15,299 nucleotides of DNA from the NCBI GenBank assembly GCA_026993045.1, contig JALWWR010000144.1, forward strand, positions 1-15,299, written 5' to 3'. Shown one piece after another: positions 1-6,445 of the stretch. This DNA is from Thermodesulfatator sp. (GTDB lineage: Bacteria; Desulfobacterota; Thermodesulfobacteria; Thermodesulfobacteriales; Thermodesulfobacteriaceae). Position 1 is the first letter of the stretch; every line of letters begins with the position of its first letter. The translations under genes were made by a program, and so were the position numbers. The notes beneath the pieces are model-generated. The model saw only the letters and a list, made by a program, of their open reading frames with translations. It was not told the origin of the DNA and did not search any database.

Positions 1-221
1 TCGTTAAAGGGCCGGTGGACGCCCTGGATCACGCCTCGCCCTATCCCTTCTACGGCTCCAAGATGGCCATCGACGCCACCCGCAAGTGGCCGGAGGAGGG
101 CTTCGGCCGCGACTGGCCGGAGGTCATAGAAATGGCCCCGGAGGTCAAGGAACGGGTGGATCGCCTTTGGAAAAAACTCGGGGTGGAGGAGTTTTTGGAA
201 AAGGCTAAGAGAGGGCTTTAA
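1..221 (+). CDS. UbiD-family decarboxylase, C-terminal fragment (5' end outside window)
   Basis: Only the last 72 codons are present, in the frame starting at base 3 and ending with TAA at 219-221. The peptide VKGPVDALDHASP followed by FYGSKMAIDATRKWP and a helix ending in VDRLWKKLGV matches the C-terminus of UbiD-type, prenylated-FMN-dependent decarboxylases (E. coli UbiD has the comparable D-ASPV-GSKMG-DAT-KWP stretch). The family decarboxylates aromatic or polyprenylated acids, for example in ubiquinone or menaquinone synthesis; which substrate applies cannot be told from this fragment, and the catalytic residues lie upstream. It ends 9 bp from the convergent end of the DUF523 gene, with no good terminator between them. 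GTG at 15 is an internal Val, not a start. Confidence 0.85.
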   Translation, partial: VKGPVDALDHASPYPFYGSKMAIDATRKWPEEGFGRDWPEVIEMAPEVKERVDRLWKKLGVEEFLEKAKRGL

Positions 222-230
222 AGGGGTCGG

Positions 231-644
231 CTAACCCAGCTCGTAAACCTCAAGGCCCTCGGAAAGCAAAAGGGCCGCGGTTACGCCCACCTTTGGTGAT
301 AGGCCGCAGGAGGGACTCCGGGCCTTGAGTACCGCCCGCCGGATGCCAAGGAACCGGGCCACCCTTAGTACCTCCCTTGCGCCCCGGAGGAAGGCTTCGG
401 TCACGTCCTGACCCCTACGGTTCACTACCCGCGCCTTTCCGGAAAGGACGGAGAATCCGTCCCCCTCGAGAATCTCCGCCGCGGGCCGGGGGGTGGAAAG
501 CCCTCCGAGCTGCTCCGGACAGGCAGGAATAAGGAGATACCGTTCTTTTAAAGCCTCTATTACCGGCTCTTTAGGAAGAACTTTTCCGTCGTAGCGGGTG
601 TTTAGCCCCAGGAGACAGGCCGAGACTAAGACCGGCTCATTCAC
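231..644 (-). CDS. DUF523 (YbbK/TudS-like) iron-sulfur protein
   Basis: This is a 137-residue protein of the DUF523 family. Visible motifs are ACLLG near the N-terminus (Cys10), IPACPEQLGGLSTPRPA (Cys42) and SPSCG (Cys113). In the family, three conserved cysteines bind a [4Fe-4S] cluster, and one characterised member (TudS) removes sulfur from 2-thiouracil; whether this protein does so is unknown. I place the start at GTG 644-642, which overlaps the purM stop as GTGA. A longer reading frame to 725 exists, but its extra 27 residues lie inside purM and resemble no family sequence. It is the last gene of the leftward operon, so it is probably translationally coupled to purM. A base-salvage or thio-base repair role next to purine synthesis is a guess from context. 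Confidence 0.85.
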   Translation of the reverse strand: MNEPVLVSACLLGLNTRYDGKVLPKEPVIEALKERYLLIPACPEQLGGLSTPRPAAEILEGDGFSVLSGKARVVNRRGQDVTEAFLRGAREVLRVARFLGIRRAVLKARSPSCGLSPKVGVTAALLLSEGLEVYELG

Positions 645-1687
645 ACTAGGACCACTTTCGGAGAGTCCTCTGGGGCAGCCTCTACCACCCCCAGGCGATA
701 AATCTTTTCCCCAAGGCCACGGCACACCGCCTCTACCTCCTCAACCCCCTCCTCCGGCACCACCAGCACGAATCCTATCCCACAGTTAAAGACCCGGTAC
801 ATCTCCTCTTCGGAGACTCGACCATGTTCTTTTAAAAAGTCAAAGATAGGGGGCCTTTTCCAGGAAGACTTTTCGATCACCGCCCGCACCCCTCGGGGAA
901 GCACTCGGGAGAGATTGTCATAAAACCCCCCTCCAGTGATATGGGCCATGGCCTTTAAGGGGGCGCCACGGTGAAGAAGGTTGAGGACCGCCTTTACATA
1001 GATCCGGGTGGGCCGTAAAAGTTCTTCCCCTAAAACGCCTCCTAGCTCTGGAATCTCTTTTTCAAGGTCTAGCGCCAGCTCTTCCAGGATAATCTTCCTT
1101 ACCAAGGAAAATCCGTTAGCATGCAAGCCGTTTGAGGCCAGGCCCAAAAGGACGTCCCCCACCGAAACCTCGGAGCCGTCTATGATACGGTCTCGGTCTA
1201 CAACTCCCACCGCAAAACCCGCGCCATCGTACTCCCCGGGAGGATACATCCCCGGCATCTCCGCCGTCTCTCCTCCAAGAAGGGCGCAATCGGCTTCCCG
1301 GCAGCCCTCAGCGATCCCCGAAAGAAGCTCCAAATAGATCTCTTCCTCAAGCCTTCCGAAAGCGAGATAGTCCAAGAAAAAGAGGGGTTGGGCCCCGCAG
1401 ACGATGAGGTCGTTTACGCACATGGCCACCAGATCGATGCCTATCCCCCGATGTTTTCCGTAAAGAACGGCCAGCTTGATCTTGGTCCCCACCCCGTCAG
1501 TGGTAGCGCATAGGACCGGGGTGCGGTAGGACGAGAGATCTAAGGCAAAAAGCCCTGAAAAACCGCCTATATCTGAAATGACTCCCTGCCGAGGGGTGCT
1601 TTTGACCAACCGTTTTATCTCTTCCACCAAACGGTTGGCCTTGTCGATATCTACCCCGGCTTCAGCGTAACGGGATCGGGACTCCAT
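641..1687 (-). CDS. purM: Phosphoribosylformylglycinamidine cyclo-ligase (AIR synthetase)
   Basis: PurM uses ATP to close formylglycinamidine ribonucleotide into aminoimidazole ribonucleotide, the fifth step of purine synthesis, in the cytosol. At 348 residues it is full length (E. coli 345). It begins with the YAEAGVDIDKAN segment typical of the family, followed by TTDGVGTKIKLA (nucleotide-binding loop), GIDLVAMCVNDL, GGETAEMPGMY and AHITGGGFYDN. The ATG at 1687 lies 3 nt after the gltB3 stop and has no clear Shine-Dalgarno in front, which suggests translational coupling or reinitiation. The gene end overlaps the DUF523 start by 4 nt. Its place behind glutamate synthase genes links it to nitrogen metabolism, since purine synthesis is a major user of glutamine nitrogen. 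Confidence 0.97.
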   Translation of the reverse strand: MESRSRYAEAGVDIDKANRLVEEIKRLVKSTPRQGVISDIGGFSGLFALDLSSYRTPVLCATTDGVGTKIKLAVLYGKHRGIGIDLVAMCVNDLIVCGAQPLFFLDYLAFGRLEEEIYLELLSGIAEGCREADCALLGGETAEMPGMYPPGEYDGAGFAVGVVDRDRIIDGSEVSVGDVLLGLASNGLHANGFSLVRKIILEELALDLEKEIPELGGVLGEELLRPTRIYVKAVLNLLHRGAPLKAMAHITGGGFYDNLSRVLPRGVRAVIEKSSWKRPPIFDFLKEHGRVSEEEMYRVFNCGIGFVLVVPEEGVEEVEAVCRGLGEKIYRLGVVEAAPEDSPKVVLV

Positions 1688-1690
1688 TTT

Positions 1691-2434
1691 TTAATAGGCG
1701 TAGGGTTTGCCGTAAGGGCGGTGAGTATAGGGTTCAATCTTGATAAAAGGTTCTTTTAAGACTTCTTCCAGGTCCAGATTGAAATCTTGGCAATATTCAC
1801 TTAGGTGCCGATGTAAAAGTTCTTGGTCTTGGTCGTTTAGTTCGTGCGGTTTTAGCCCTAGGCCGAGCTGGTGCTCCGAGACCTGGCCCCGCACATAAAT
1901 GGTTCCGCCGTGCATCCCGGTTCCAAGGTAAATGCCGGCGATAGGCCTTTCGGGATAGCGGGAAAACATGCCGAGCAGAATAATGATCCCTCCGGCCATG
2001 TATTCCCCCAGGAAATCCCCGGCCTTGCCTCCGATCACGATCACCGGGACCTTGTCCATATAGGCCTTCATGTGGATGCCCACCCGGTAGCCCACATCGG
2101 AATAAACATGGATCTTGCCTCCACGCATAGCATAGCCCACCACATCGCCGGCCATGCCGTGGACCACGATCTTGCCTTCGTCCATGGTGTTTCCGGCGCC
2201 GTCCTGGGTGTTTCCGTGGACGATGATCTCCGGTCCCCGCATAAAGGCTCCTAGATCTAGGCCCGGGGTGCCGTAGATCTCTAGTTTGATTTTCTCCGAA
2301 ACTCCCGCCGCGATGTACCGTTGCCCGTTCACGTTCCGGAGGATGAATTCCCGTTCGCCCTCCTCAATCCGAGCTCGAAGGAGCCGATTAAGATCCCGGT
2401 AATGTAGATCCTTGGCATCTATTTCGGTGGTCAT
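1691..2434 (-). CDS. gltB3: Glutamate synthase, GXGXG (alpha domain 3) subunit, stand-alone
   Basis: This 247-residue protein is the C-terminal beta-helix (GXGXG) domain of the glutamate synthase large subunit encoded alone, as in archaea and some thermophilic bacteria. Glycine-rich repeats are spread through the middle: GNTMDEGKIVVHGMAGDVVG, AMRGGKIHVYSDVG, GGKAGDFLGEYMAGG and GTGMHGGTIYVRG. The domain is structural, packing the glutaminase and synthase domains so that ammonia can tunnel between them. The ATG at 2434 is preceded by GGGGGA about 7 nt upstream, lying inside the end of hicA; the hicA stop is 1 nt before the ATG. The two partner domains are encoded upstream but are separated from this one by the hicBA pair. 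Confidence 0.93.
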   Translation of the reverse strand: MTTEIDAKDLHYRDLNRLLRARIEEGEREFILRNVNGQRYIAAGVSEKIKLEIYGTPGLDLGAFMRGPEIIVHGNTQDGAGNTMDEGKIVVHGMAGDVVGYAMRGGKIHVYSDVGYRVGIHMKAYMDKVPVIVIGGKAGDFLGEYMAGGIIILLGMFSRYPERPIAGIYLGTGMHGGTIYVRGQVSEHQLGLGLKPHELNDQDQELLHRHLSEYCQDFNLDLEEVLKEPFIKIEPYTHRPYGKPYAY

Positions 2435-2435
2435 A

Positions 2436-2684
2436 CTACTTCCCCCTTTGAAAGGCTTCCCAGAGCGACCAGAATTCTTTCAGATTTATTTCTAGATCTT
2501 CCCGAATTATTTTGCGTAACAATCCTTTGGGCAAATTTTCTCCCGAATGTAAAGATACCGTGGTTGCCCGCCCATCCTGTGCTTTCATACGCAGGTGCGA
2601 ACCTCTCTGTCGAACTTTTCGGAATCCCAGCCATTCCAAAAACTTTACCCATTCTTTACCACTTACAGCCGGCAGTTTCTTCAT
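2436..2684 (-). CDS. hicA: HicA-family mRNA interferase toxin
   Basis: This 82-residue protein has the HicA double-stranded-RNA-binding-like fold signature: MKKLPAVSGKEW, then a helix ending LGFRKVRQRGSH with the catalytic-type His30, then VSLHSGENLPKGLLRKIIRE. HicA toxins cleave mRNA or tmRNA independently of the ribosome and are neutralised by HicB. The usual family core ends near the KGLLRKIIRE helix (residue 60 or so); the last 20 residues are a tail rich in Trp and Phe. The start overlaps the end of hicB by 29 nt and has no strong ribosome site, so production probably depends on hicB translation. Base composition is clearly lower in GC than the flanking glt genes, suggesting acquisition. 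Confidence 0.9.
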   Translation of the reverse strand: MKKLPAVSGKEWVKFLEWLGFRKVRQRGSHLRMKAQDGRATTVSLHSGENLPKGLLRKIIREDLEINLKEFWSLWEAFQRGK

Positions 2685-2910
2685 TGAGATCTACTTCTAA
2701 AGCCACCTCTCTATAGCCTATGAGCCGGCTTTCGGGAATATCTTTTTCTTCTTCTAAACATAATTCAATGGCCTCTCGAATATTTTTTAAGGCTTCTTCT
2801 ATCGTTCTTCCGAAAGAATGACAGCCACGAAAGGAAGGACAGGAAGCTATATAATAGCCGTCTTCATCCTGTTCCAGGAGAACTGGAAATTGAAGAATTT
2901 TTCTGGGCAT
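2656..2910 (-). CDS. hicB: HicB-family antitoxin, short form
   Basis: This is an 84-residue protein with the HicB partial RNase H fold: KILQFPVLLEQDEDGYYIASCPSFRGCHSFG, then TIEEALKNIREAIELCLEE (helix) and a final strand REVALEVDL. It should bind and block HicA. ATG 2910 was chosen because GAGGAGG lies about 9 nt upstream; a TTG at 2928 in the same frame would add six residues but sits within that ribosome site. No ribbon-helix-helix or helix-turn-helix domain follows the fold, so unlike longer HicB proteins it shows no evident means of repressing its own operon. It starts 18 nt after the gltB1 stop and precedes hicA, so the order is antitoxin first. Confidence 0.9.
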   Translation of the reverse strand: MPRKILQFPVLLEQDEDGYYIASCPSFRGCHSFGRTIEEALKNIREAIELCLEEEKDIPESRLIGYREVALEVDLNEETAGCKW

Positions 2911-2928
2911 TGAAAAAAACCTCCTCAA

Positions 2929-4104
2929 TCACTCCTGAGGATATCGGCAGACCACGGCTTCGGTCTTGTCTCCCAGTCCGCGAAGATAACTTCGCTGGTT
3001 AGGGATCACCCCTGGCTCTAACTCCACTACCACCGGTTCCCCGGCCTTGGGGGCCCAAACCCGATCCGGATCCGGACAGATGGCCCTAATAGCCGCCTCT
3101 TCACTAGCCATATAGACCAGGTCGCCTTTTTCGGCCGCTACCAACGGACGGAGTTTTACGCGGTCGTTCAAGCCCACCAAGCCGCCGTTATAGGCAAATA
3201 AGATGGCAAAAGGACCGTTCAGCATGGCCCCACCATAGACCGCGCGCACCGCCGTGTAAAGTTCTTGGTCTTCAGGCGGCATCTCGTCTATCTCCTGCCA
3301 GAAAGGCGGAGCCAGAGCGGTACAAGCGATTTCTATCGGTAGCCGGTGTTTTCGAATCAAAAGGTCTAGGAGATAGGCCACCACTTCGGTGTCCGTAAGA
3401 AGGGTGCAATGGTAGCCGAACATTTCCAGATACCGCCGGTTGGTGCCGTAGCTTGAGATCTCGCCGTTGTGCACGATAGACCAGTCTAAGATGGTAAAAG
3501 GATGGGCCCCTCCCCACCAACCTGGGGTGTTGGTGGGAAAACGGTTGTGGGCGGTCCAGATATAGGCCTTGTAGTTTTCGATTTGGAAAAATTCCGCGAT
3601 CTGATGGGGGAAACCCACGCCCTTAAAGGCCCCCATATTTTTTCCCGAAGAGATCACATAGGCCCCTTCGATCTTGGTGTTAATGGCCATCACCAGATTT
3701 ACCATGTAATCGTCTTCCTCTTCGGTACCTTCACAAATACGGCGGGCCTCTCCTTCATATTTAGGTTTTACAAAATAGCGCTTGAAAAGGGGCGGATCCG
3801 TGATCCCAGGAGTGGCCTTGGTAGGGATGGGTTCTTCGTGAGAGATATAAGTCTTGTGTGCCAAAAGTTCTTCCACTTCTTCTAAGGCCTTCTGGTGATC
3901 GGCCATTACATGCAAGGCGTAATCATTGGCAAACTCAGGATAGATGCCATAGGCCGCAAAACCGGCCCCCAGACCATTTCCCCTCTCCTCTTGGCAACAA
4001 ATGGATTTAATGATGACCTCTCCCGGGATAAGCTCTCCTTTGCGATGGATAACCCCTGAAAGGCCACAGCCAGCAATATCTTTAGATAGACCTTTTAAAT
4101 TCAT
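2929..4104 (-). CDS. gltB1: Glutamate synthase, class II glutamine amidotransferase subunit, stand-alone
   Basis: This 391-residue protein is the glutaminase domain of glutamate synthase encoded by itself. It releases ammonia from glutamine for the FMN-bearing partner. Class II (Ntn-hydrolase) features are visible: a nucleophile-type Cys13 in AGCGLSGVI, TAHNRFPTNTPGWWGGAHPF, IVHNGEISSYGTNRRYLE, TDTEVVAYLLDLL and GGAMLNGPFAILFA. Cys13 would have to become the N-terminus by removal of a 12-residue propeptide, as in other propeptide-bearing family members; this is inference. The ATG at 4104 has GGGGGA upstream within the gltB2 tail and starts 3 nt after the gltB2 stop. PurF-like identity is ruled out because there is no phosphoribosyltransferase domain. 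Confidence 0.94.
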   Translation of the reverse strand: MNLKGLSKDIAGCGLSGVIHRKGELIPGEVIIKSICCQEERGNGLGAGFAAYGIYPEFANDYALHVMADHQKALEEVEELLAHKTYISHEEPIPTKATPGITDPPLFKRYFVKPKYEGEARRICEGTEEEDDYMVNLVMAINTKIEGAYVISSGKNMGAFKGVGFPHQIAEFFQIENYKAYIWTAHNRFPTNTPGWWGGAHPFTILDWSIVHNGEISSYGTNRRYLEMFGYHCTLLTDTEVVAYLLDLLIRKHRLPIEIACTALAPPFWQEIDEMPPEDQELYTAVRAVYGGAMLNGPFAILFAYNGGLVGLNDRVKLRPLVAAEKGDLVYMASEEAAIRAICPDPDRVWAPKAGEPVVVELEPGVIPNQRSYLRGLGDKTEAVVCRYPQE

Positions 4105-4107
4105 AGG

Positions 4108-5673
4108 CTATTCCCCCGCGTGTTTTACCCCTAAGATTTCCATCTCTTTTTCGGTGAGCCCCACGGCTCGAAGCTTGTCCCGATTGCCCCGGAGGCTCTC
4201 GATGGAATTAAGCCCCATGGCCCCCAGCATCTCTTTCATCTCGTGGGCCCAGCCGTAAACCAGGTTGTAAATTTTCTCATAAGCCACTTCCGGCGGGAGT
4301 CGTTTGATAAGCTCCGGCTGGTTGGTGGCGATCCCCCAGGGGCACTTGCCGGTGAAACAATGCTGACACATAGTACAGCCCACCGCAATAAGGGCCGGAG
4401 TTCCAATATAGACCGCATCCGCCCCTAGGGCGATAAGCTTGATGACGTCCGCGCTGCAACGGATACCACCCGAGGCGATCACCGAGGCCCAGTTGCGGAT
4501 GCCCTCCTGTCTGAGTCTTTCGTCCACTGCAGCCACCGCGAGCTCAATGGGAATTCCGATATAGTCCCGGAACATGGTGGGGGCCGCCCCGGTGCCTCCC
4601 TTAAGTCCGTCGATGACCACCGCGTCCGCCCCGGCCCGTACGATCCCCGAGGCGATGGCCGCCACGTTGTGCACGGCCGCGATCTTCACGAAGACCAGCT
4701 TCTGATATTCCGTGGCCTCCTTTAGGGCGAAGATGAGACCGCGCAGGTCCTCGATGGAGTAGATGTCATGGTGCGGGGCCGGAGAAATGGCGTCCGAGCC
4801 CACCGGAATCATGCGGGTCATGGAAATCTCCTCCGTAACTTTTTCCCCGGGGAGATGGCCTCCGATGCCGGGCTTGGCCCCCTGCCCGATCTTGATCTCG
4901 ATGGCCACCCCGGCTTTAAGATAGTCCACGTGCAGTCCAAAGCGCCCGGAGGCACACTGGACAATGGTGTTTCCGCCGAACTCGTAGAGCGAGGCGTGGA
5001 GCCCGCCTTCCCCAGTGTTGTAGAGAGTTCCCAGGTCCCGGGCCGCCCGGGCCAGGCCCTGATGCACATGGAGGCTTATGGCCCCGTAACTCATGGCCGC
5101 AAACATGATGGGCACTTCGAGCTTGATCTGCCGGGGAAGAGGTTTTTTGAGACGGAACTTCCCGTTTTGGGCCTCCACTTCCAGGGCGTCCGGTTTGGGA
5201 CCCAGATAGGTCCTCAATTCCATGGGCTCCCGCAGGGGATCAATGGGAGGATTGGTAACCTGGCAGGCGTCAAGGACCAGATGGTCGAAGTAACTTCGAA
5301 AGGGAATGGTGCAGCCGGTAGAGGTGAGGAGCACTCCGCCCTGGTCGGCTTGTTTATACACGTTTTTGATGAACCAGGGGGTCCAGACGGCGTGCTCTCG
5401 AAAATCCGAAGGATTGCGCCGGATGACAATGGCCTGTGTGGGGCACATGGCCTCGCAGCGATGACAGCCCACGCACTTAGTATGGTCCTCAGCAAGTTCC
5501 TTTTTCTTTGCGTTCCAAATGTGTACCCCGTAAGAACACTCCCGCACGCAAATACGGCATTTGATACATTTTTCAAGATCCCGTTCGATAATAAAGTCCG
5601 GAAAAAATTTGGCCCACTGAGGCACTTTTTTCTTCTTGGTTTCCTTGGTTTTAGCGCTCTTTTTTTCGCCCAC
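4108..5673 (-). CDS. gltB2: Glutamate synthase, FMN/iron-sulfur synthase subunit with N-terminal ferredoxin domain
   Basis: This protein of 521 residues is the synthase domain, which reductively aminates 2-oxoglutarate to glutamate on FMN. After a Lys-rich start it carries two ferredoxin-like [4Fe-4S] motifs (Cys36/39/42/46 and Cys67/70/73/77). A TIM-barrel synthase domain follows, with GHLPGEKVTEEI, SPAPHHDIYSIEDL, DGLKGGTGAAP and IASGGIRCSADV. A third cluster motif, CTMCQHCFTGKC (Cys433-444), comes near the end. This is the archaeal-type arrangement, which suggests electrons may arrive through an iron-sulfur carrier; no gltD (NADPH) subunit lies in the window. I use GTG at 5673, with AGGAGGG 5 nt upstream, rather than GTG at 5706, which lacks a ribosome site and would overlap the likely promoter. 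It heads the leftward operon. Confidence 0.93.
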   Translation of the reverse strand: MGEKKSAKTKETKKKKVPQWAKFFPDFIIERDLEKCIKCRICVRECSYGVHIWNAKKKELAEDHTKCVGCHRCEAMCPTQAIVIRRNPSDFREHAVWTPWFIKNVYKQADQGGVLLTSTGCTIPFRSYFDHLVLDACQVTNPPIDPLREPMELRTYLGPKPDALEVEAQNGKFRLKKPLPRQIKLEVPIMFAAMSYGAISLHVHQGLARAARDLGTLYNTGEGGLHASLYEFGGNTIVQCASGRFGLHVDYLKAGVAIEIKIGQGAKPGIGGHLPGEKVTEEISMTRMIPVGSDAISPAPHHDIYSIEDLRGLIFALKEATEYQKLVFVKIAAVHNVAAIASGIVRAGADAVVIDGLKGGTGAAPTMFRDYIGIPIELAVAAVDERLRQEGIRNWASVIASGGIRCSADVIKLIALGADAVYIGTPALIAVGCTMCQHCFTGKCPWGIATNQPELIKRLPPEVAYEKIYNLVYGWAHEMKEMLGAMGLNSIESLRGNRDKLRAVGLTEKEMEILGVKHAGE

Positions 5674-5704
5674 CGAAACCCTCCTTTTCGTCCGGTAAGA
5701 AGGC

Positions 5705-5733
5705 ACTTTAATGTAAGTTTAAAGAGAATTCAA
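5705..5733 (-). promoter_or_regulatory. Possible promoter of the gltB2 operon
   Basis: On the minus strand, TTGAAT (5733-5728), a 17-nt spacer and TAAAGT (5710-5705) each match four of six sigma-70 consensus bases. Transcription would begin near 5697, giving a leader of about 24 nt that includes the AGGAGGG site before GTG 5673. The divergent region is AT-rich. No operator for a nitrogen regulator was recognised. Confidence 0.35.
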
Positions 5734-5745
5734 GTTTTAAGACCT

Positions 5746-5773
5746 TTGCTAATCCCCCTTCCCTGACTAAACT
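5746..5773 (+). promoter_or_regulatory. Possible promoter of the thioesterase gene
   Basis: TTGCTA (5746-5751), a 16-nt spacer and TAAACT (5768-5773) each match four of six consensus bases. Transcription would start at about 5780, directly at the ATG at 5781, so the transcript could be leaderless; no Shine-Dalgarno sequence is seen before that ATG. Confidence 0.35.
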
Positions 5774-5780
5774 CAGGCTT

Positions 5781-6185
5781 ATGAGGGTTTCCTATCGTGT
5801 CATTTACGCCGACACTGATACCGGTGGGGTAATGTATTATGGAAACTATCTCCGCCTTTTTGAGATCGGGCGAACCGAGCTTTTAAGGGCCCAGGGCCTG
5901 AACTATCGAGAAATCGAAGAAAAAGAGGGGCTCATCTTGCCGGTGGTAGAGGTGAGCGTCCGTTACAAGGCCCCGGCCCGTTACGACGACCTCTTGGAGA
6001 TCGAGACCCGTCTTAGCGAGGTCAAGCCCCATCGTCTGCGGTTCGATTACCAAATCTATCGGGCAGAAAAACTCTTAGTTTTAGGACACACCGTACACGC
6101 CCCGGTCTCTCGGGAGGGGCGGCTGCAGCGTTTCCCGGCCTCCCTTCTTTCCCGTCTTCAGGAAATAAAGGCCCGCCTTGGTTGA
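5781..6185 (+). CDS. YbgC/4-hydroxybenzoyl-CoA-type acyl-CoA thioesterase
   Basis: This 134-residue hotdog-fold protein has the family signature [20 protein letters not shown] near the N-terminus. Asp13 matches the catalytic Asp of the 4-hydroxybenzoyl-CoA thioesterase and YbgC group. It is followed by IGRTELLR, a [16 protein letters not shown] strand region and [10 protein letters not shown]. The family hydrolyses acyl-CoA thioesters in the cytosol; in many Gram-negative bacteria YbgC sits with tol-pal genes and is linked to lipid metabolism, but no tol genes are here. The substrate is unknown. The start ATG has no obvious ribosome site. Its last codons contain the -35 element of the rpsU promoter, so the gene and the next operon are tightly packed. 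Confidence 0.9.
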   Translation: MRVSYRVIYADTDTGGVMYYGNYLRLFEIGRTELLRAQGLNYREIEEKEGLILPVVEVSVRYKAPARYDDLLEIETRLSEVKPHRLRFDYQIYRAEKLLVLGHTVHAPVSREGRLQRFPASLLSRLQEIKARLG

Positions 6186-6209
6186 CAGACCTTGGGCCAG
6201 TGTTAATAT
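6182..6209 (+). promoter_or_regulatory. Strong sigma-70-type promoter of rpsU-mutS2-dnaG-rpoD
   Basis: A perfect TTGACA at 6182-6187, a 16-nt spacer and TAATAT at 6204-6209 form a near-consensus promoter. Transcription would start near 6216, about 26 nt before the rpsU TTG. The -35 box contains the TGA stop codon of the thioesterase gene (6183-6185). Confidence 0.75.
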
Positions 6210-6241
6210 GCCCAAAACTCAAAGAAAGGAGGGGGATTCCG

Positions 6242-6445
6242 TTGTCCGGAGTAATAGTAAGAGAAGACGAACCCTTTGAGCAGGCCTTAAAACGTTTTAA
6301 GAAACAGGTGGAAAGGGATAAAATTCTCTCGGAAGTTAAGAAGCGGGAATTTTACGAGAAGCCTGGAGTGCGTCGGCGTAAAAAGGTAATGGCAGCCAAG
6401 AAGAGGATCCTTAAGAAACTCAAAAAGATGCGTCAATATGAATAA
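6242..6445 (+). CDS. rpsU: 30S ribosomal protein S21
   Basis: This is a 67-residue, strongly basic protein of the small ribosomal subunit. It aligns well with bacterial S21: [20 protein letters not shown], then [13 protein letters not shown], then a Lys/Arg-rich tail. I choose TTG at 6242 because a strong AGGAGGGGG ribosome site lies 6-8 nt upstream and S21 begins at this point; the longer frame from 6182 would start inside the promoter. The TAA stop directly abuts the mutS2 ATG. It is the first gene of a macromolecular synthesis operon, as in many bacteria where rpsU leads dnaG and rpoD. The TTG start may lower its translation relative to transcript level. Confidence 0.95.
   Translation: MSGVIVREDEPFEQALKRFKKQVERDKILSEVKKREFYEKPGVRRRKKVMAAKKRILKKLKKMRQYE

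Noticed and set aside
222..240. Possible terminator GGGT/ACCC between the UbiD fragment and the DUF523 gene
   Set aside because: The stem is only four base pairs with no T-run, too weak to call.
645..725. N-terminal extension of the DUF523 protein up to 725
   Set aside because: The added residues are low-complexity antisense-free overlap inside purM; GTG 644 fits the family start and the GTGA overlap.
598..789. Proline-rich small open frame on the plus strand across the purM/DUF523 junction
   Set aside because: It is fully covered by two recognised genes on the other strand; the proline runs are reverse-strand glycine codons.
3513..3537. Perfect 8-bp inverted repeat CCCACCAA/TTGGTGGG, terminator-like
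   Set aside because: It encodes the conserved PTNTPGWWGG motif of gltB1, has no T tract on the coding strand, and is explained by codon constraint.
5674..5706. Longer gltB2 start at GTG 5706
   Set aside because: It has no ribosome site and lies in the predicted promoter; GTG 5673 has AGGAGGG at proper distance.
4768..5766. A 332-codon open frame on the plus strand antisense to gltB2
   Set aside because: It lies opposite the strongly conserved gltB2 domain, has no recognisable motif, and reads as a GC-rich codon shadow.
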